From Ceratotherium simum simum (lineage: Eukaryota; Chordata; Mammalia; Perissodactyla; Rhinocerotidae), in the NCBI RefSeq assembly GCF_000283155.1, contig NW_004454156.1, positions 40,939,630 through 41,003,629 on the forward strand: DNA of 64,000 nt. Direction: 5' to 3'. The position numbers were made by a program, and so were the translations under genes. Of this stretch, positions 30,001 through 45,000 are shown piece by piece. The notes beneath the pieces were generated by a model. It saw only the letters and a list, made by a program, of their open reading frames with translations. It had not been told where the DNA came from and made no database searches. How positions within the stretch are numbered: position 1 is the first letter of the stretch; every line of letters begins with the position of its first letter.

Positions 30001-33000
30001 AACTTAACTACAAGTAGTTTCTTCTTTCTCAGTTTTTTCCTTGTCTTGTATATTTTATTATGAACTACAAAATTAAAGTATATTCAGTACCAAAGTATTG
30101 ACTAAATGTATCCACCAGAATTTAAGCTCCAAGAAGGCAGAGACTCACTCTTTAGCACCTAGAAGACTACCTAGACCTAGCACACAGATAAGCATACAGC
30201 TAAGAATTAAAAGATAACCTTGCATGATAATCTTGAATAACTTTCCTTAAAAAGGTGCTATGAATGCTAAATATATTTTTGGATGAAAAGAAATATACTG
30301 AAGCAGAAATATTTTAAAAAGCAGTACAATATAACAAGAAATTAAAACTGATATAAAGGAAATCTGTACTACGACTAAAAATGTTTACAAGCTCTGATAC
30401 ATCTTATTATTTTTTGTTAAATAAAATATTTAATATTATAATATGATTAAGTTAGGTGAATTGTCAATCTCAACAGCAGAGGTCATTAAACAAGACACAT
30501 TATTTTTAAAAACTTTCGTAATTTCAAAATTTTTGAAACGCTTCCCTGACTTTCAGGTAAGTATTTATTCAGAATGTTTCTTAAATTATACGAAATTAAT
30601 GCCAAAAATACATATTTTCATAAATATCCAATAAAGATCCAAGAGAAAACTTACGACCAGCTATAATTCAGTTTCAGTATAGTTATTATTATAAATAATT
30701 CAAAACATTTTATTACATTATACATAAAAGGCTATCATTTATTACTTCAGCAATAAAAATTTTACATATTTAGGTACATTAAAGTTTTTCTTTACAAATA
30801 CGTTTATTGTATAGTCTAGGCCTATCACTGGTTTTCAAAAGTCATATTACCTGCGGACTATGTTGATTTGTTCCATGTGGACTGGTGCCAGAAAGGAATT
30901 TCACTAAAACATGAATGAGGTTTGGATCTGAAACCAATAGATGGGCAGTACTCTCCTGAGTTCCAATGGCACTGCTGGAACCAGCTATAAAACATTTAAA
31001 AAAAAAACATTCTTAACAAATAGATCCTGAAACAATGGAAATGCAATATTTAAAACATTTTTTAGTTTCAAGGAAAACACATTTATGGGAGTTACAGTTT
31101 ATTCAAATGATCTGAATCTCTACTGCATTAACTGGGTTGGACTCATTCTCTTCATCTATGCAGATCTCCTGCCTCTCCTCCTCTGACTGTGAAAAATACC
31201 TAGGTTAATGTGCATCTTATTCAGTTTACAGTCAAGTGGAAAAGAAATGGCTAAATGCTTACTGTCCTTTTGGTGAGCCTATTCTTAGCAATTCTCTCTC
31301 CTTTCCAGAAATAGTCTGAGATCTACCTTTCAGGTAAATTTTAACCCAGTTTTCCAAAATAAATTGAGGCAAAAACTATTCATTTTTGCGTGTACCAAGG
31401 TTGTACACTGTTAAGTGAAATACAAGCAACACACCAGTTTTCTAAACTGAATAAAATATCCTTTGAGTTCAATCTATCTTCAGTATGAGATAATGATGCT
31501 TCTGATCCCCTATTAAGAAAATATATTCCACATGAAAAAATGGAATAGCATTTTATGCTAAGCAATGATCTAAAGTAATATCTTTATCAATGTGACAGAG
31601 CTTTCTATTTAATGAAATTAAGCCCAAAAGAATGGGGATGAAATCCACCCACCCGTTGTCACAATCTACGGATGCAATGAAGATTTCAATTCACAAACGG
31701 CTAGCCCTTGCTCTCTAATATGAACTTTGATCCCTACACCTCACAACAACCTCAAGAATCCCAGATAAAACCTAGAACTAATCATGAAAAGTAAAACTAA
31801 TAAGCACTATAGAAGAAAATGTAGGAGAGTATCTTCATGACTTTGGGATACAGAAAGCAATAAAAGTTCCTTTCTAAGAAGGTTCAGAGATTATTTTACC
31901 ATCTTAACTTAAATGGGAAAAAGGGGCTGGGGGGGTGAGGAAAGTAGGAAACTTAATAGGACATTAGAAACTGAGAAAAAACAATTATGTTCAGTGAATA
32001 TAGGATTCAGATGTGAAAAACAAAACCTGAGGAATCTAGTCATATATGTTCATGAATATTATAATAAATCATTTTAAGTGCAAAAGTACTTTAAAAATAA
32101 TAAATAACCACCATAAAACATAGACTGACATTAAAGATTTGATTTTGTACTCTAAAAGTAATCAATTTTATTTTAATAACCAGTTTTCAGATGGTAAAAA
32201 TATGATTTGAACTTGATAGATATATCAGAGTATTTATACTACCAAAGTAAAGAAACACAAAGGATAAGTAACACAAGAACAAATTCAGAAGAGACATATT
32301 CATAAAAGGAATTCAATCATTTTCACAACTATATTAATTATTGGAAAAATCTTTATTAAGAATTTGATAGCAAGAATAATAAAGTCTATGTCAGAGATTT
32401 AGAGGAATAAATTTTCGAACTTACGATTAAGCGGCATGTTTGTCATGAGCGTTAGACTATGAAGCACAAGGCACCACGTCCGGAGCAAAGTATTGGGATA
32501 CCAAGCTAACACTGTGAGAAAGCTAGTTATTGATGCTATGTAAAAAAGAGAAAAAGCAAAAATTTTTACTCAGAAAAAGCAAATGTTTACTAAGAATTAA
32601 AAACAAAATAAAACTAATTCAAAAATATGACATTATTTCTTTAAATCAACTCACTACTTAGTATCCTCAAAACATACAAATGAAAAGAGTTCCTCATTAA
32701 ATGTAACTAAAGCATTAATAGTCAGTAACATATTATGGCTAAGTTTAAAGCTCAGCCCATGACACAAAAAATAACATGTTATCACTATAAATTTGTTGTC
32801 CTTTCCAAACTACAGGCATTGCTACTGCAACACAATTTGTGTTTTACATTGAGCAAAACCAAAAATTGAAAATAATAAGGCATCCTGGAAAAACAGGGAT
32901 GGGGTACACCATTCAAAACCAATGCAACTTCACAACAAAAGCACAAACTGAAAAAACAATTAGGTCACTTGCAAGGCCCAGATAAGAAGCACCTGTGGCA

Positions 33001-36000
33001 GCTGGAATAGCCAAAAAAGTTATTCAAAATACACAAACAGGGGCGGGCTCCATGGCTTAGCGGTTGGGTGCACGTACTCCACTATTGGCGGCCCGGGTTC
33101 GGATCCCTGGCGCGCACTGACACGCCGCTTCTCCGGCCATGCTGCGGCCGCGTCCCACGTACAGCAACTAGAAGTATGTGCAACTATGACATGCAACTAT
33201 CTACTTGGGCTTTGGGAGGGAAAAAAAAAAAAAAAAAAACGAGGAGGAGGAGGATTGGCAATAGATGTTGGCTCAGAGCCGGTCTTCCTTGGCAAGAAGA
33301 GGAGGATTGGCATGGATATTAGCTCAGGGCTGATCTTCCTCACACACACAAAAAAAATGCACAAACATAATACAGTGCCCAGACTGTGTCCTTAAAACTT
33401 CCTTTAAAAATGGCTGATTCCAGATGTTAGGCAGGAAGTATAAAGAGTCTGGAACACCTATCATACTAAAAGCTAATAAAAATAGTCAGGTACCTCTAAA
33501 TAAACAAAACCAAAAAACCCTTAAAAATGGAGCATCTTACTGGCCACAAATGGCAGAACTCCAGCATCAATAAGCAAAAGAATTGTAATAGAAACATAAG
33601 AAATATTTTTAAATCCATGAACTTATACAGATATTTATTAAAGACACTAATTGATTATGAATGTAGACTTCTTGTGAATCAATTCATTTTAAAACTACTT
33701 TCAAAAAACAAAAAATTTATAGCAGTTTTCCTGCCTCTATTATACAAACTGTACCACCAGAGGGCGACATAGCAGCACATGAAAGGAAGTTTCTCTTTAT
33801 GGAAGTGTTTCAGCTAATAAACGAAGAAGGAATGACAGAAATAGACGATCTTAATTTTGAAACATCTAGTGAACTTTTAATGAGCCTATGCATTAACCAT
33901 TAGTGGTACCTGTTAACATCATCAAAAGAGAGACAACCTATGAAATTGCCTTTTAAAAAAGAAATCAGATTAAGCTCCAGGTCTAACTACTAATTTACAA
34001 GAAATACAGAGGACATCATGGAGATACAATCACTAAAATCAGGATCCTGGGAATCCTGGAAGACAAACAACTAAACTTCTTTGACAAATGACTTTGCAGG
34101 GGGATAAAAAAGACATGGAGGGAATCTTCACAGATTGAGGGATTTAAGAAACACAATTAACTTAAATGTGTAGACTTATTTCAGTAAACATTTCAAATAA
34201 ACACATTTTGTAACATTTGAGACAACTAGAAATTTGAATACTGACTAGACATCTGATGACAGTAACGAATAATTATTTTTTACTCTTCTGTCTACTCTTC
34301 TTTATGTTTAATGTCTTTATAATAAAGTTAAAAATAGTGATGGGAGTAAAATTTATAATAATAAGTATTAATACAGTGGATAAGATGGAAACCTATTCAT
34401 TAAAGCAGGGCTGGCTCTTGCTGAGACAATGCAGATGTAAGTGGGACCATGAACAAGTGTGGCTGTCACTAAGACTGCAAGACAAGCCATGTGAGAAGCG
34501 TGCAAGATATAGGATATGCCTCTCTAGGGAGAAAGCACCAGAAACAGGTGATCGTTTTCACTTCTCTTACAATATAACTAAGATAAATTCCTGTAGCCAA
34601 AGCTGAACATTAGTTCTATTCCTGTTGAAGGATATTATTCGAGTCCCACTATTCCCACATATTCTTGCACTTGCCAAGAAAAAAATCAACTAATACAACT
34701 TTTATAGGAAATTGAGATCCTTCTCCAATTTACCAATTCCCCCAGAAGTTAATTTCACTCTTTTAATTAATTGCAACACCAGCTGCAACAGAACAGCCTA
34801 TGAACAAGACAATATTTAAAGGAAATACAGCATAAAAATTAACAAAACGTTGTAAATTTTAGTTGCACACAGGCATAAGATAATACAGACCAGAGAATAA
34901 GAGTTTTCTCTTCTCTTTCCTGCTAATTAAGTCAGTGTATAAATTGTTTTTTCACTAAAACATTATAACCCCAATAACAAAGATTATGTATATATTAACC
35001 TAATCATGACCTTTTAAAATTATTATTTATGCTATGTTAATAATTTTCTTCCTCATAAATCTTACCCTGATTTAATGAAATGACAGGTATTCGATTAGCA
35101 TTATACAAAAAAATGTCTGCTCCATTCTCTTTGTTTCCAGATGAACTAGAATTCAGGCTCAATGTGAGCCACAATTGGAGAAGTGATTCCAACTGAAAAA
35201 GAATGAAAATTGACAAGAAAAAAAGTACCTATTATATTATGAAATATCATTTAAACAAGAATCTTATGTATGAATCCTTATGAGTAAATAATTGTTCTAT
35301 TAAATACTTCTGGTTTTAATAACTTTAATAACTTCAATTCAGTTGACAAGCAAACACATCCTAAAATTCCTGATGAAACAAAATTTAACTGAATTAAAAT
35401 TTACAATTTATCTAATACAAATGTTTTTCTAAGTTACAAGAGGTGATTCAAGTCTTTAAATACAGTTGTATGTAAAATATATAGTTGAAACTAAAGCAGT
35501 AAAGCTTAAAAATCATAAAAGTTATAAATGACCTATCACTGAGGAACTGTGGTTATCAAAGTATCTCCAATATTTTTCCATCTGAGTATGATAAAGAAAT
35601 CATCCCTGTAAAGTTGAGAATGATCTTCCTAGTTATTTTCATCTTTTATTAGGCTAGCAATGTCTAAAAATACACCATTTCTCCTGAAGTCATACCTGAA
35701 CATGATGGACTTGAAGCATGGAAAAAAGTTTGTTGAAACAAACATTTAACATTGGGACAGATGATAACTGTATAATAAGCTGGTTGGGTTGGTTCGCTGC
35801 TTGTAAACCCCCTAGAAGTGAATCATCTGTTCCAGTGGGAGACTGTGATACTGAAAATTAAACACAATTATTATTTTATACACAAAGTATCAGGAGAAAC
35901 GTTAACTAGCTATTAATATCTATAGGTAAGTAAAGATCTTTTTTTAAAAGAATTAATATTGAATTCTTTAAAGTGGTTGATCATTTTATTATTTGAAAAC

Positions 36001-39000
36001 TTGTTTTTACATTACTTGAAAGTCAAAAACACAACTACCAAAGAGAAAAGCTCTCAAATTCACAGGAGCTGTCCACCAAGAGAAAAGACTCTTACTCTCT
36101 AGTAATTTTTATTTTCAATTTTTTTCCTAATTAATAAAACAGGAAAAGAAAAGGGAGAAAAAGACGAATCTTGACTAATTCTTGAGAAAGTACTTCTAGA
36201 ATAATCTAGACTCTAGTCCATTGATTCTTAACCTTGACAGCAGATTAAAATTACCTGGGAAGCATTAAAAAATTCCGATGCCCAGGTCACACACCAAGCT
36301 AACTAAATGAGTATATATTCATGGGAAACAGAGATGTACAGGGCCTCTTAAGAGAGGTTTCTCATTATATTTAGAAAGTTATTATATTAAAAGGAAGACA
36401 GAGTTCTGTGCAGGACAATAAGCAAAAGAAAGAATATATTAAGAGAAATAGATACAAATTACAAAAGGATCTTCTAATAAATTGTCTTAAACAAGAAATG
36501 TCTAACAAAGAAAAGGGCTATTTGGGGCAGCATTGGGTTGTCTGAGATCACAGAGAGATATTACATATTACATACCATATTACACAGGCAATAAGATACA
36601 ACAATATTAGTGTAATTTAGTGTAATAATAAGTAGTGTAATACTAAGATTATAGGACACTAGACCATTTTTTCTGTTTTTCTCCTTTTTCCTATACCTTC
36701 TAAGGCAAGAAATAAATAAAGATTGCAAACCCAAAAAAATTCAATTTAACATAGGAAGATCTAAAAACCCAAATTTCTCTACTGAAATGGATTGTGAACT
36801 CTCCTTAACATGAGAAGAAAGACATAATGCTCTTCCTAGGTTCTAACTAGTATCTACTCTTTTACTCACCATGCCCCAGAGAAGGTGAAGTGATTCGTAG
36901 GCCTAAGAAAAATAAAAACATCGCCACCTCCTCAGCACAGCTCCTCAATCTTTGTCTTTGAGAGACAGATCATCTTAACTGTACTCACCCGACAGGAGGA
37001 AATCCACCCAAGTCTAGCACTAGCACTGTACATTAAGGTTCAGCAAACTATAGCCTGATGGCCAAATCTGGCAGGTTGCCTGAGTCTATAACATGGTTTC
37101 TCTAACAGCCAAGCCCATTCATATATGTATTGTCTATGGCTGCTTTACTGCTACAAAGTCAGAGTTGTGTAGTCCCAACATACACACTATGGCCCAGGAA
37201 GCCTAAAATATTTACCATCTGGTCCTGTATTATAAAAAGTTGCCTTTCTTTGCTATAGATAATTAAGTAGTAAATCCTCTCAATTCTGCAGTTCAATTAG
37301 GCCCATCTGGCTGTCACCCTTACCTAGGTTTCTATTATAGTCTTTAAAGATGATAAAGATGTTACTACTAAAAAACCCACTTTATCATCAATTTGGATAT
37401 AATGCAATGAACTTCGCTAGGAATTTCATTACCGTCACAATACCACAGTAACAAAAACATGACTCAGGTGTTTGGACTGAACTTAAGAGCACTACATGGA
37501 GGTATTTTGTTCCCCCTCCACTCTCCTGATTTGTTAATCTTTGTCTTATTTCTCAACTTGCTACGAACTTAGCAAGGGAGAGGTTATATATACCTAGCCC
37601 ACTCAGACTCACACCAGACATGGAATTTAAAAATCTGTCCATGCTGAGTGCACCTGAAAATAATCAAGAGATAAATTATTCATTGCAATACACAAAGAAT
37701 GGTGATTTTTTTACTTACATGTAGGAGATGTATTTGTTAATGCCTGTAAAATGGAATCTGCTTCCAGGGTAGACATCATTTTCAACATAAGTTCTGCTTG
37801 TTGTTCAAGTCCAACTTCTAGGCGAGCATCTAGGGCTACAGAAAGCAATTAAAAGAAAAAAAAAAAAACTATTTGCTAATTATTATTCATGTCCTACTTC
37901 CTATAATAAAATGTTGACATCCAAACCCAAAATAGGGCGAAGAATGTATCCTCACATAAGAACAAGCATGTGGTATCAGAGCCACAGTAGGTAACAGCAT
38001 CTGTGCAAAGCAGGCTAGAGATGGGAGAGTGGATATACAGACAGAGGTGGATCCAATAAGTGAAGTAATGATAACAGAAGCAAAAAAATTAAGGATAATG
38101 AGAACCAGGCTCCTCACCATCAGAGAAAAGATATATAAATATGGAAAAGGAGAAAACTAAAATGAAGCCTATGGAGTTAGATTACACTCAGATTAAGTGA
38201 CGGATCAATGTGAACTCATGGCATTCTTTACAGATAGACTGATAGACAGACTGACAGATATAAATATAGACACAAATGTGTGTACACACACACACACAGT
38301 TCTCTCTCTCTCTTTCTCTCTCTAAATGTGTCCACCAACAGGGCATGGAAACAGCCACCAAAACAGCAATAAGTATATCTAGCACCAAGATCTTGGTTTC
38401 TTAATTACATTTCTCCAACAAAAGGTTTTGAAATACCCTTCTCCTCCTTGCTGAAGTGGCTAATTCTCAGTCTGGGGAAGGGACAGCAAATGAAGAGCCT
38501 GGGTTGTCTTGTTGTACCAGAAAACAAGGAAGTACTCAAAGAAAGATGAGGAAATGTCAAAAAGACCAGCTTAAAGGAGATCGCACTGGTCAAATCCAGG
38601 TCAATTTGAAAATCAAAATAAATAATGACAACTGTGAATATACTGAATGCCATGGAACTATATATTTAAAAATGGCTAAAATGATAAATTTTATGTTATT
38701 CATATTTTCCCAGTAAAAACTAACAAACCAACAAATTAATGATGACAAATTATAACCCACTGAATAAAACAGAAAACCATGGGTCTATTCAAAACTAAAT
38801 GAATAATAAATTTTTTTAAAAAAGAACAGTTTCCAAGTACTACTCTGCCACCCCACCCCCAAAAAATTTTTTTACAAAGGGGAAAAGACTAACTTTACAA
38901 TGGGGAAGACTGGCAGGCACCTCCTTAATCAGGTAATTTAAATTAAAACCACCAGTAGTGGGAAAAATTAAAATCATGAGCCACCTAAAAAGATGTCATA

Positions 39001-42000
39001 AGAAAACCTGAGTATTACACTTTTGTGACATTTCTGCCAAAGATACAGGACTACAGTCTAATCACGAGGAAATAGCATACAAACCCATAAATTGAGGACC
39101 ATTCTATAAAATAACTGGCCTGCAATCTTCAGAAGCATCAAGGTCATGAAAGTTAACTCTGAGGAACTGTGGCAGGCAGAATAAGATTGAAGAAACACGA
39201 CAACTAAATGCAATGCAGGATTTTGCACTGGATCCTTTTGCATAAAGGACATTAGACACAACTGCTGAAATTTGAATGGGGTCTGAATGTTAGTACTAAT
39301 GTTAATTTCCTAATTTGGATGGAATGTGCTTCCTCTTAATGTGTTTATGTAGAAGAATGTCCTTTAAAGCAAATAAAACAAAACAAAAATAACATGAGAT
39401 TAGCATCTTACTCCCAAATGGGTCAGAATAACAAACCTTCCGTGTATTACACTTGCAACTTTTCGGTAAATGTATGATTGTTTCAAAACTTAAGAAAATA
39501 TTTTATTAAAAAAAAAGTCAGATATATTCTACATGACTACAAGAGAGCAAAAATAATATTCAACGTGGTTTCATTCATTTACAAATAAAATACAAGTCTA
39601 TTATAAGAATAAAAAAATAAACGAAAGCACAATTAATTAAAATCACTGGCAAATCCATATAACTCATGAATATATTTTGCTAGGTGTTATTTTGAGAAAC
39701 AAAAGAGGGACCATAAATGGAAGCTCCTCCAAACTGTCTGACAGAGAAACATACAGCTCTGAATGTCACTCTCACGGCATACCTGTGATACTAAACCCTC
39801 TCAGCATATACTCAGGCTTGATTTCTCAAGGGAAAAAGTATACAGAAATTTAGGATTTAAGAATAGCATATGCCTTAAAATATAAACACACACTTACCCT
39901 GAGACACTGAAACACTAACTGTCTGCGATCCATTCTTCTCTGTATTTGCTGGTGGCTTTGCTACAGGAATTCCAAGACCTCCAATGTAAGGATTGTAATT
40001 GTAGGTGCCATAATCAGCACCCCAATAGTCATACCACGTGCTGCTTATTGGCTTAAAAGAACAGAAATAAACTGAGGTTTATTTTTGCCTCTTCACTAAG
40101 AGTGACATATTATTTACCTTATCTCAAACTCAAAACAAGGCTACAAAATAAACATTCTCCCCACCCTTTAAATTCCCAAATCTTAATGATTTGTAGGAAT
40201 GGCTCAGTAATATTCTCTTCATTTTATATGAAAATCTAAAAATACCTTATTTATTTAAAACCTGAGAGATAACTGGCTTCCTTAATAAAATCTCTTACAC
40301 ACAAAAAGAACCAATATAAAGTATTAGGGGTATATCTCCTTTAGAAAAAGTTGAGGCTAAGACACAAGTAGAATCTGCAATGAACTTGGCTTGGGTGAGT
40401 TTAAATTCTACTTAAATGTTCATAATCCATAACTTTACTTCCCCATACTTATCAGCGGTTCTTACTAACATATAAAATAATATTAGTGGCTATATTAATA
40501 AAATGGTATGTTTTCCTTATACTATTTCATTGGTATTATAAAAAAACTACTACAGTACTCATAGCAATTTAATATATTTCAAGTACACTGAATAATGGGT
40601 TCCATTTGATGATAAATACATATACTTTCCTCTTTTAAGTAATAAACCAAAACTATAAGATGAAAGATTTTAATTGCAAAGAATACTCTAGTGTATCATA
40701 CCTTAAAAACTTTGGCTGCAAGAGGATCCTTTTCCAAATCAATATCTAAAGGATCAATGTCAACTTCCATTAGATCTTGAAGTAGCTCAAGATCAATCTC
40801 TTTATCTTTTTCCAAAGAGGAAAGAGGAGGTGCACCTTCAAATAATTGAAAGTGATTTTATTGGTGGAATATATAACATAAAATTTAACCAATATATTGC
40901 TTTTAATTACAGAAAAAGTTATTTTACTTGTATGTAACATGTTTGTTTATACTGATATTAAAATCTCTAAATTTTTATACCTGACAATTAAGCATTAGTA
41001 AGTATGCAATTATATCACTATATAACACACAATTAGAAATACCAGTGCAATATTTGATTTCCCAGAGAAAAAGACCACAGGATCAGCCCTTGTTGAATCA
41101 AGTTACATAAACTTTGCTATTAAAAATAATCATTAACCATTTCTAGAATGAATAATAATATTAATTTTGTTACCTCCAATATGTACTTCATTATGTTACA
41201 TCCTATATATCAGGAAATGATACCCAGTATTAAAGTGAAAAGCAAAGAAAATTTAAGTTATAAGACTGCTGCTGGGCCGGCCCCGTGGCTTAGCGGTTAA
41301 GTGCGCGCGCTCCGCTGCTGGCGGCCAGGGTTCGGATCCCGGGCGCGCACCGACGCACCGCTTCTCCAGCCATGCTGAGGCCGTGTCCCACATACAGCAA
41401 CTAGAAGGATGTGCAGCTGTGACATACAACTATCTACTGGGGCTTTGGGGGAAAAAAACAAATAAATAAAATAAAAATTAAAAAAAACATGCAAAAAAAA
41501 AAAAAAGACTGCTGCTATTCACGTTATTTTTCTATTATGAGTTAGAAATTATTTTGCTCTCAGATGTCTCCAAATTCTTAACTGGCTTTCTATGCCTTAC
41601 AATCCTTATCTTTCCATCCTTCTCAGCCTCTTATTCAAAACACATTTGTAGACTGCCTAGAAAATGAAGATTAATAAATCAAATTTCCACCCTCCAATAA
41701 ATTAACAGAGGTTCAGAGGTAAAGGTACACACTACAAAAATTGAAACAACTACAACGTAAGTGCTATCAGAGATAATCAAAAGTGTAAGGCAGCACCAAT
41801 GGCAGTCTTCAACATTGCTAGTGGTGATGGAAAAAGCTTCTTGGAGGACGGCATGCTTTAATGTGAACCGTAGATTAAGAAATTCATCATCCAAACAAGA
41901 GGAGGAAGTCTATTCCAGATAAAGGAATATCAGGTAGAAGGGATAAAATCATGAGAGAATGTAAGATTAAGGTATCACAAATGGTTGAAATGACCACAGC

Positions 42001-45000
42001 ATCTGGCATATATAATAGCACAGCAATTAAAAGTCTTGAAAAGTAGAGAGTATGCCACGAAGAACTGTGCATGCTAAGATACATGTATAGTTTTCAAAAA
42101 GGCAGAAAAGAAAACAAAGAAAGAAAAAAGAAAAAAATACACCAAAAAAAAGTGGATCTTAAAGAACAAGAGCTTTTACCCTTGCTATCTTCACCACTGC
42201 ATATCTTGAACTGTTTTCTAGGCTGTACTTTCTTTAACATAGCCAAATCAGACCATATCAAAATAACTAGGACATTACGAAAGGACAGTAGTTTATTATA
42301 ATGAGCATTCATTTAGAGAATCAAAGCAAAACATATTTTTGTGGAAAATAATTAATATGGTTACTAAGGCCAAAGACCTAACAGAAAAATATAAAAATTA
42401 ATTTTATACTTCACTAAAATTCTTAATTTTAAATATATTTTCATTTAAAAAAAGAGCTAAAGGATGTTTAAATAAAACATAATTCAAAGAATGTACCTGT
42501 TATATCATGTGTCAAAGGTTCATCTATAGTTTCCAGCAATTGAACTGAAGACTGCTGAAGGGAGTCATCAGAGTCACCAGCTGTTGCACCTACATCCTCA
42601 CCCACTGTTCCTTCCTCCATGGCTTCTGCAGCTACTGGAGCCAGCAATTCTCCTGTATGTAAGGAGACAGTCCTAACTGCTTTAATAATTTATAAATAGA
42701 CACCCAAAACATATTAAAGCATATTTTTTCCTCTAAACTGATAGCATGTATGCTCTACCAACTATAAAAGATTCTGAGGCAAATGAGTTCCTACCTACCT
42801 AAGGAAATACTAGAACCCATTGCATTACCTTCAAATGGTAAAGATAAGTAGCCAGCAGAAAACACAAAATGTGTAATATGAACAAGGAGTTATAATCATT
42901 TTACGTATATTAACTTACTTATTCATCAAAACAACTTTATAAGAAAGATACTTTTATTTTCCTCGTTTTATAGATTAAAACAACTGAGGCACAGAGAGTA
43001 CCTTCCTCAAGGTCACACAAAGAACTAGTAAGCAGCCCACTGCTGGTATTAACGGTGAAGCCAACCAGCTCCAATATCCCTTCACGTTTTAACAACCTAA
43101 CTCCTCCATAAAGACACATTTATCACAACTGTCAACATAAATACAAAAGTAATTCTAAATGGTTCCTACTGCTATAACATTAAAGAGAGCTTTTATACTT
43201 TTGGGGGTTACAGTTTCCTTTAAAGATTAGTCTAGCAATAACATGCTAATTTTGACATACCCTATGAAAAATAAATCCTGACTAACCTGCTAAAATATCC
43301 TGTAGCATACAAGTTAAGGAATACTGAGCCCAAGCACCACCCCAAGATATATCTCCTCTATTGAAGTCAGTTCCAACCAAAAGTAACAGCAGTCTTTCCA
43401 GTTGGGGTTCATTCACAATCTCACATAGATGTATAGTTGGCCTCGTGGCATTCGCAATGCGTGCAAGAACCTGTAATACATTTCATAAAATCATATACTT
43501 AAATAGCAATTATATATGTTTTATCCAAAAACAAAGTATTGGAGTAACAGTTTTCAATAATGAGATATGCTTTTGGTATTAAAAAAATTGCTTGACATGG
43601 AACACAAAAGAAATTAATTTCATGGATCAAATATTAAAATCTGGTTAAAAATCTGGGATGAATAGTTAGAAATAATTTCTATAAACAATGAATACACTAC
43701 AGAGAAGCCTTCAGGGCATTAAAACCCCAAAATTACTATAATTTGACATTTATTTGCATATTTCCTATTTTAATTAATAGAAAAAAAGTAGGTTGGAGAT
43801 AGATATACCCATACTATCTACATTTCAAATCTACATTAATCTAGTTTTAACCAGATTAAAATATAAATCAGGTCTCCTGAGAAATAAGTGACAAAATATT
43901 TTTTAAATCTTTCAAGGGACAATAAAAAACTAAACTGCATAAAAGGAAAACCAATAAAATTACTATTATTTCTCTTAATCAAAAATCAATTAAAAACTGC
44001 ATTCTTTCTTCTTTCTCTTACCCTCTAAGTCTATAATTATCAATTATGCTTATTAGTTTACTTACCTTACAAACAAATAATAACAGATCTGCATGACATG
44101 TAAAATCCATGGAAAGGAGAAACAGGACAAGTTTCTGGACTACTGAAATACAACGTTCATGGGCCAGAGTAAATGGAAGTGGTTCTATCTCTGGACTTTC
44201 TTTTGTCGTTGTAACTTCTGTGTCTAAATTAGAACGGGACCATTCTGCTGTCCGACGTAACCGAATTAAATCCTTAAAGTGCTGTACACAGAAATTTACA
44301 ATATTTAAATCAATGTTTATTGAATGAAAATTCTTTCAGTACAAATTTATTTATGAAATGAAAATATTCACTCAGAAAACTTATACTTCTAAAGGACAAA
44401 ATTTTTAGGTAAACCGTAAGCTTCAAAAAGCAAGATTATTAAAAGCTATACTGACCAATAAACCTAATGTCCTATTTTAGAGTAAGGTATAGGATATACA
44501 ACAAAATTTCAGAAAAGTGAAATTCTACAGAAAGGCTACATTAGGTCAAATCCAATATCTTAAACGTTACCAAAAGATCCTAAGCATAATTGACAAAAAG
44601 TGGAAGGTAAAGAAACCTATAAAACTTCAAGTATAGAGTATTAATTCAAGTTATTTCAATATCTGATGAAAGAACCATAACTTCATTATTTATAGAAACA
44701 TAACACACAAACTTGGTTGCTACATATAAATGTTATCCCCCAATATTAAAAAACAAATACAGGAGCTGGCCCTGCCCCGTAGTGGTTAAGCTCAGTGTGC
44801 TCCACATCAGTGGCCCGGGTTCACGGGTTTGGCTCCTGGGCGCGGACATATACCACTTGTCAGCCATGCTGTAGTGATGACCCACAACAAAACAGACGAA
44901 CACTGGCACAGATGTTAGCTCAGGGCTAATGTTCCTCAAGCAAAAATTAAAAAAAAAAAAGAGGAAGACTGGACACAGATGTTAGCTCAGGGTGAATCTT

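Noticed and set aside
42071..42301. Open frames on both strands
   Set aside because: Low-complexity A-rich sequence next to an old repeat; no splice signals in phase with BIRC6.
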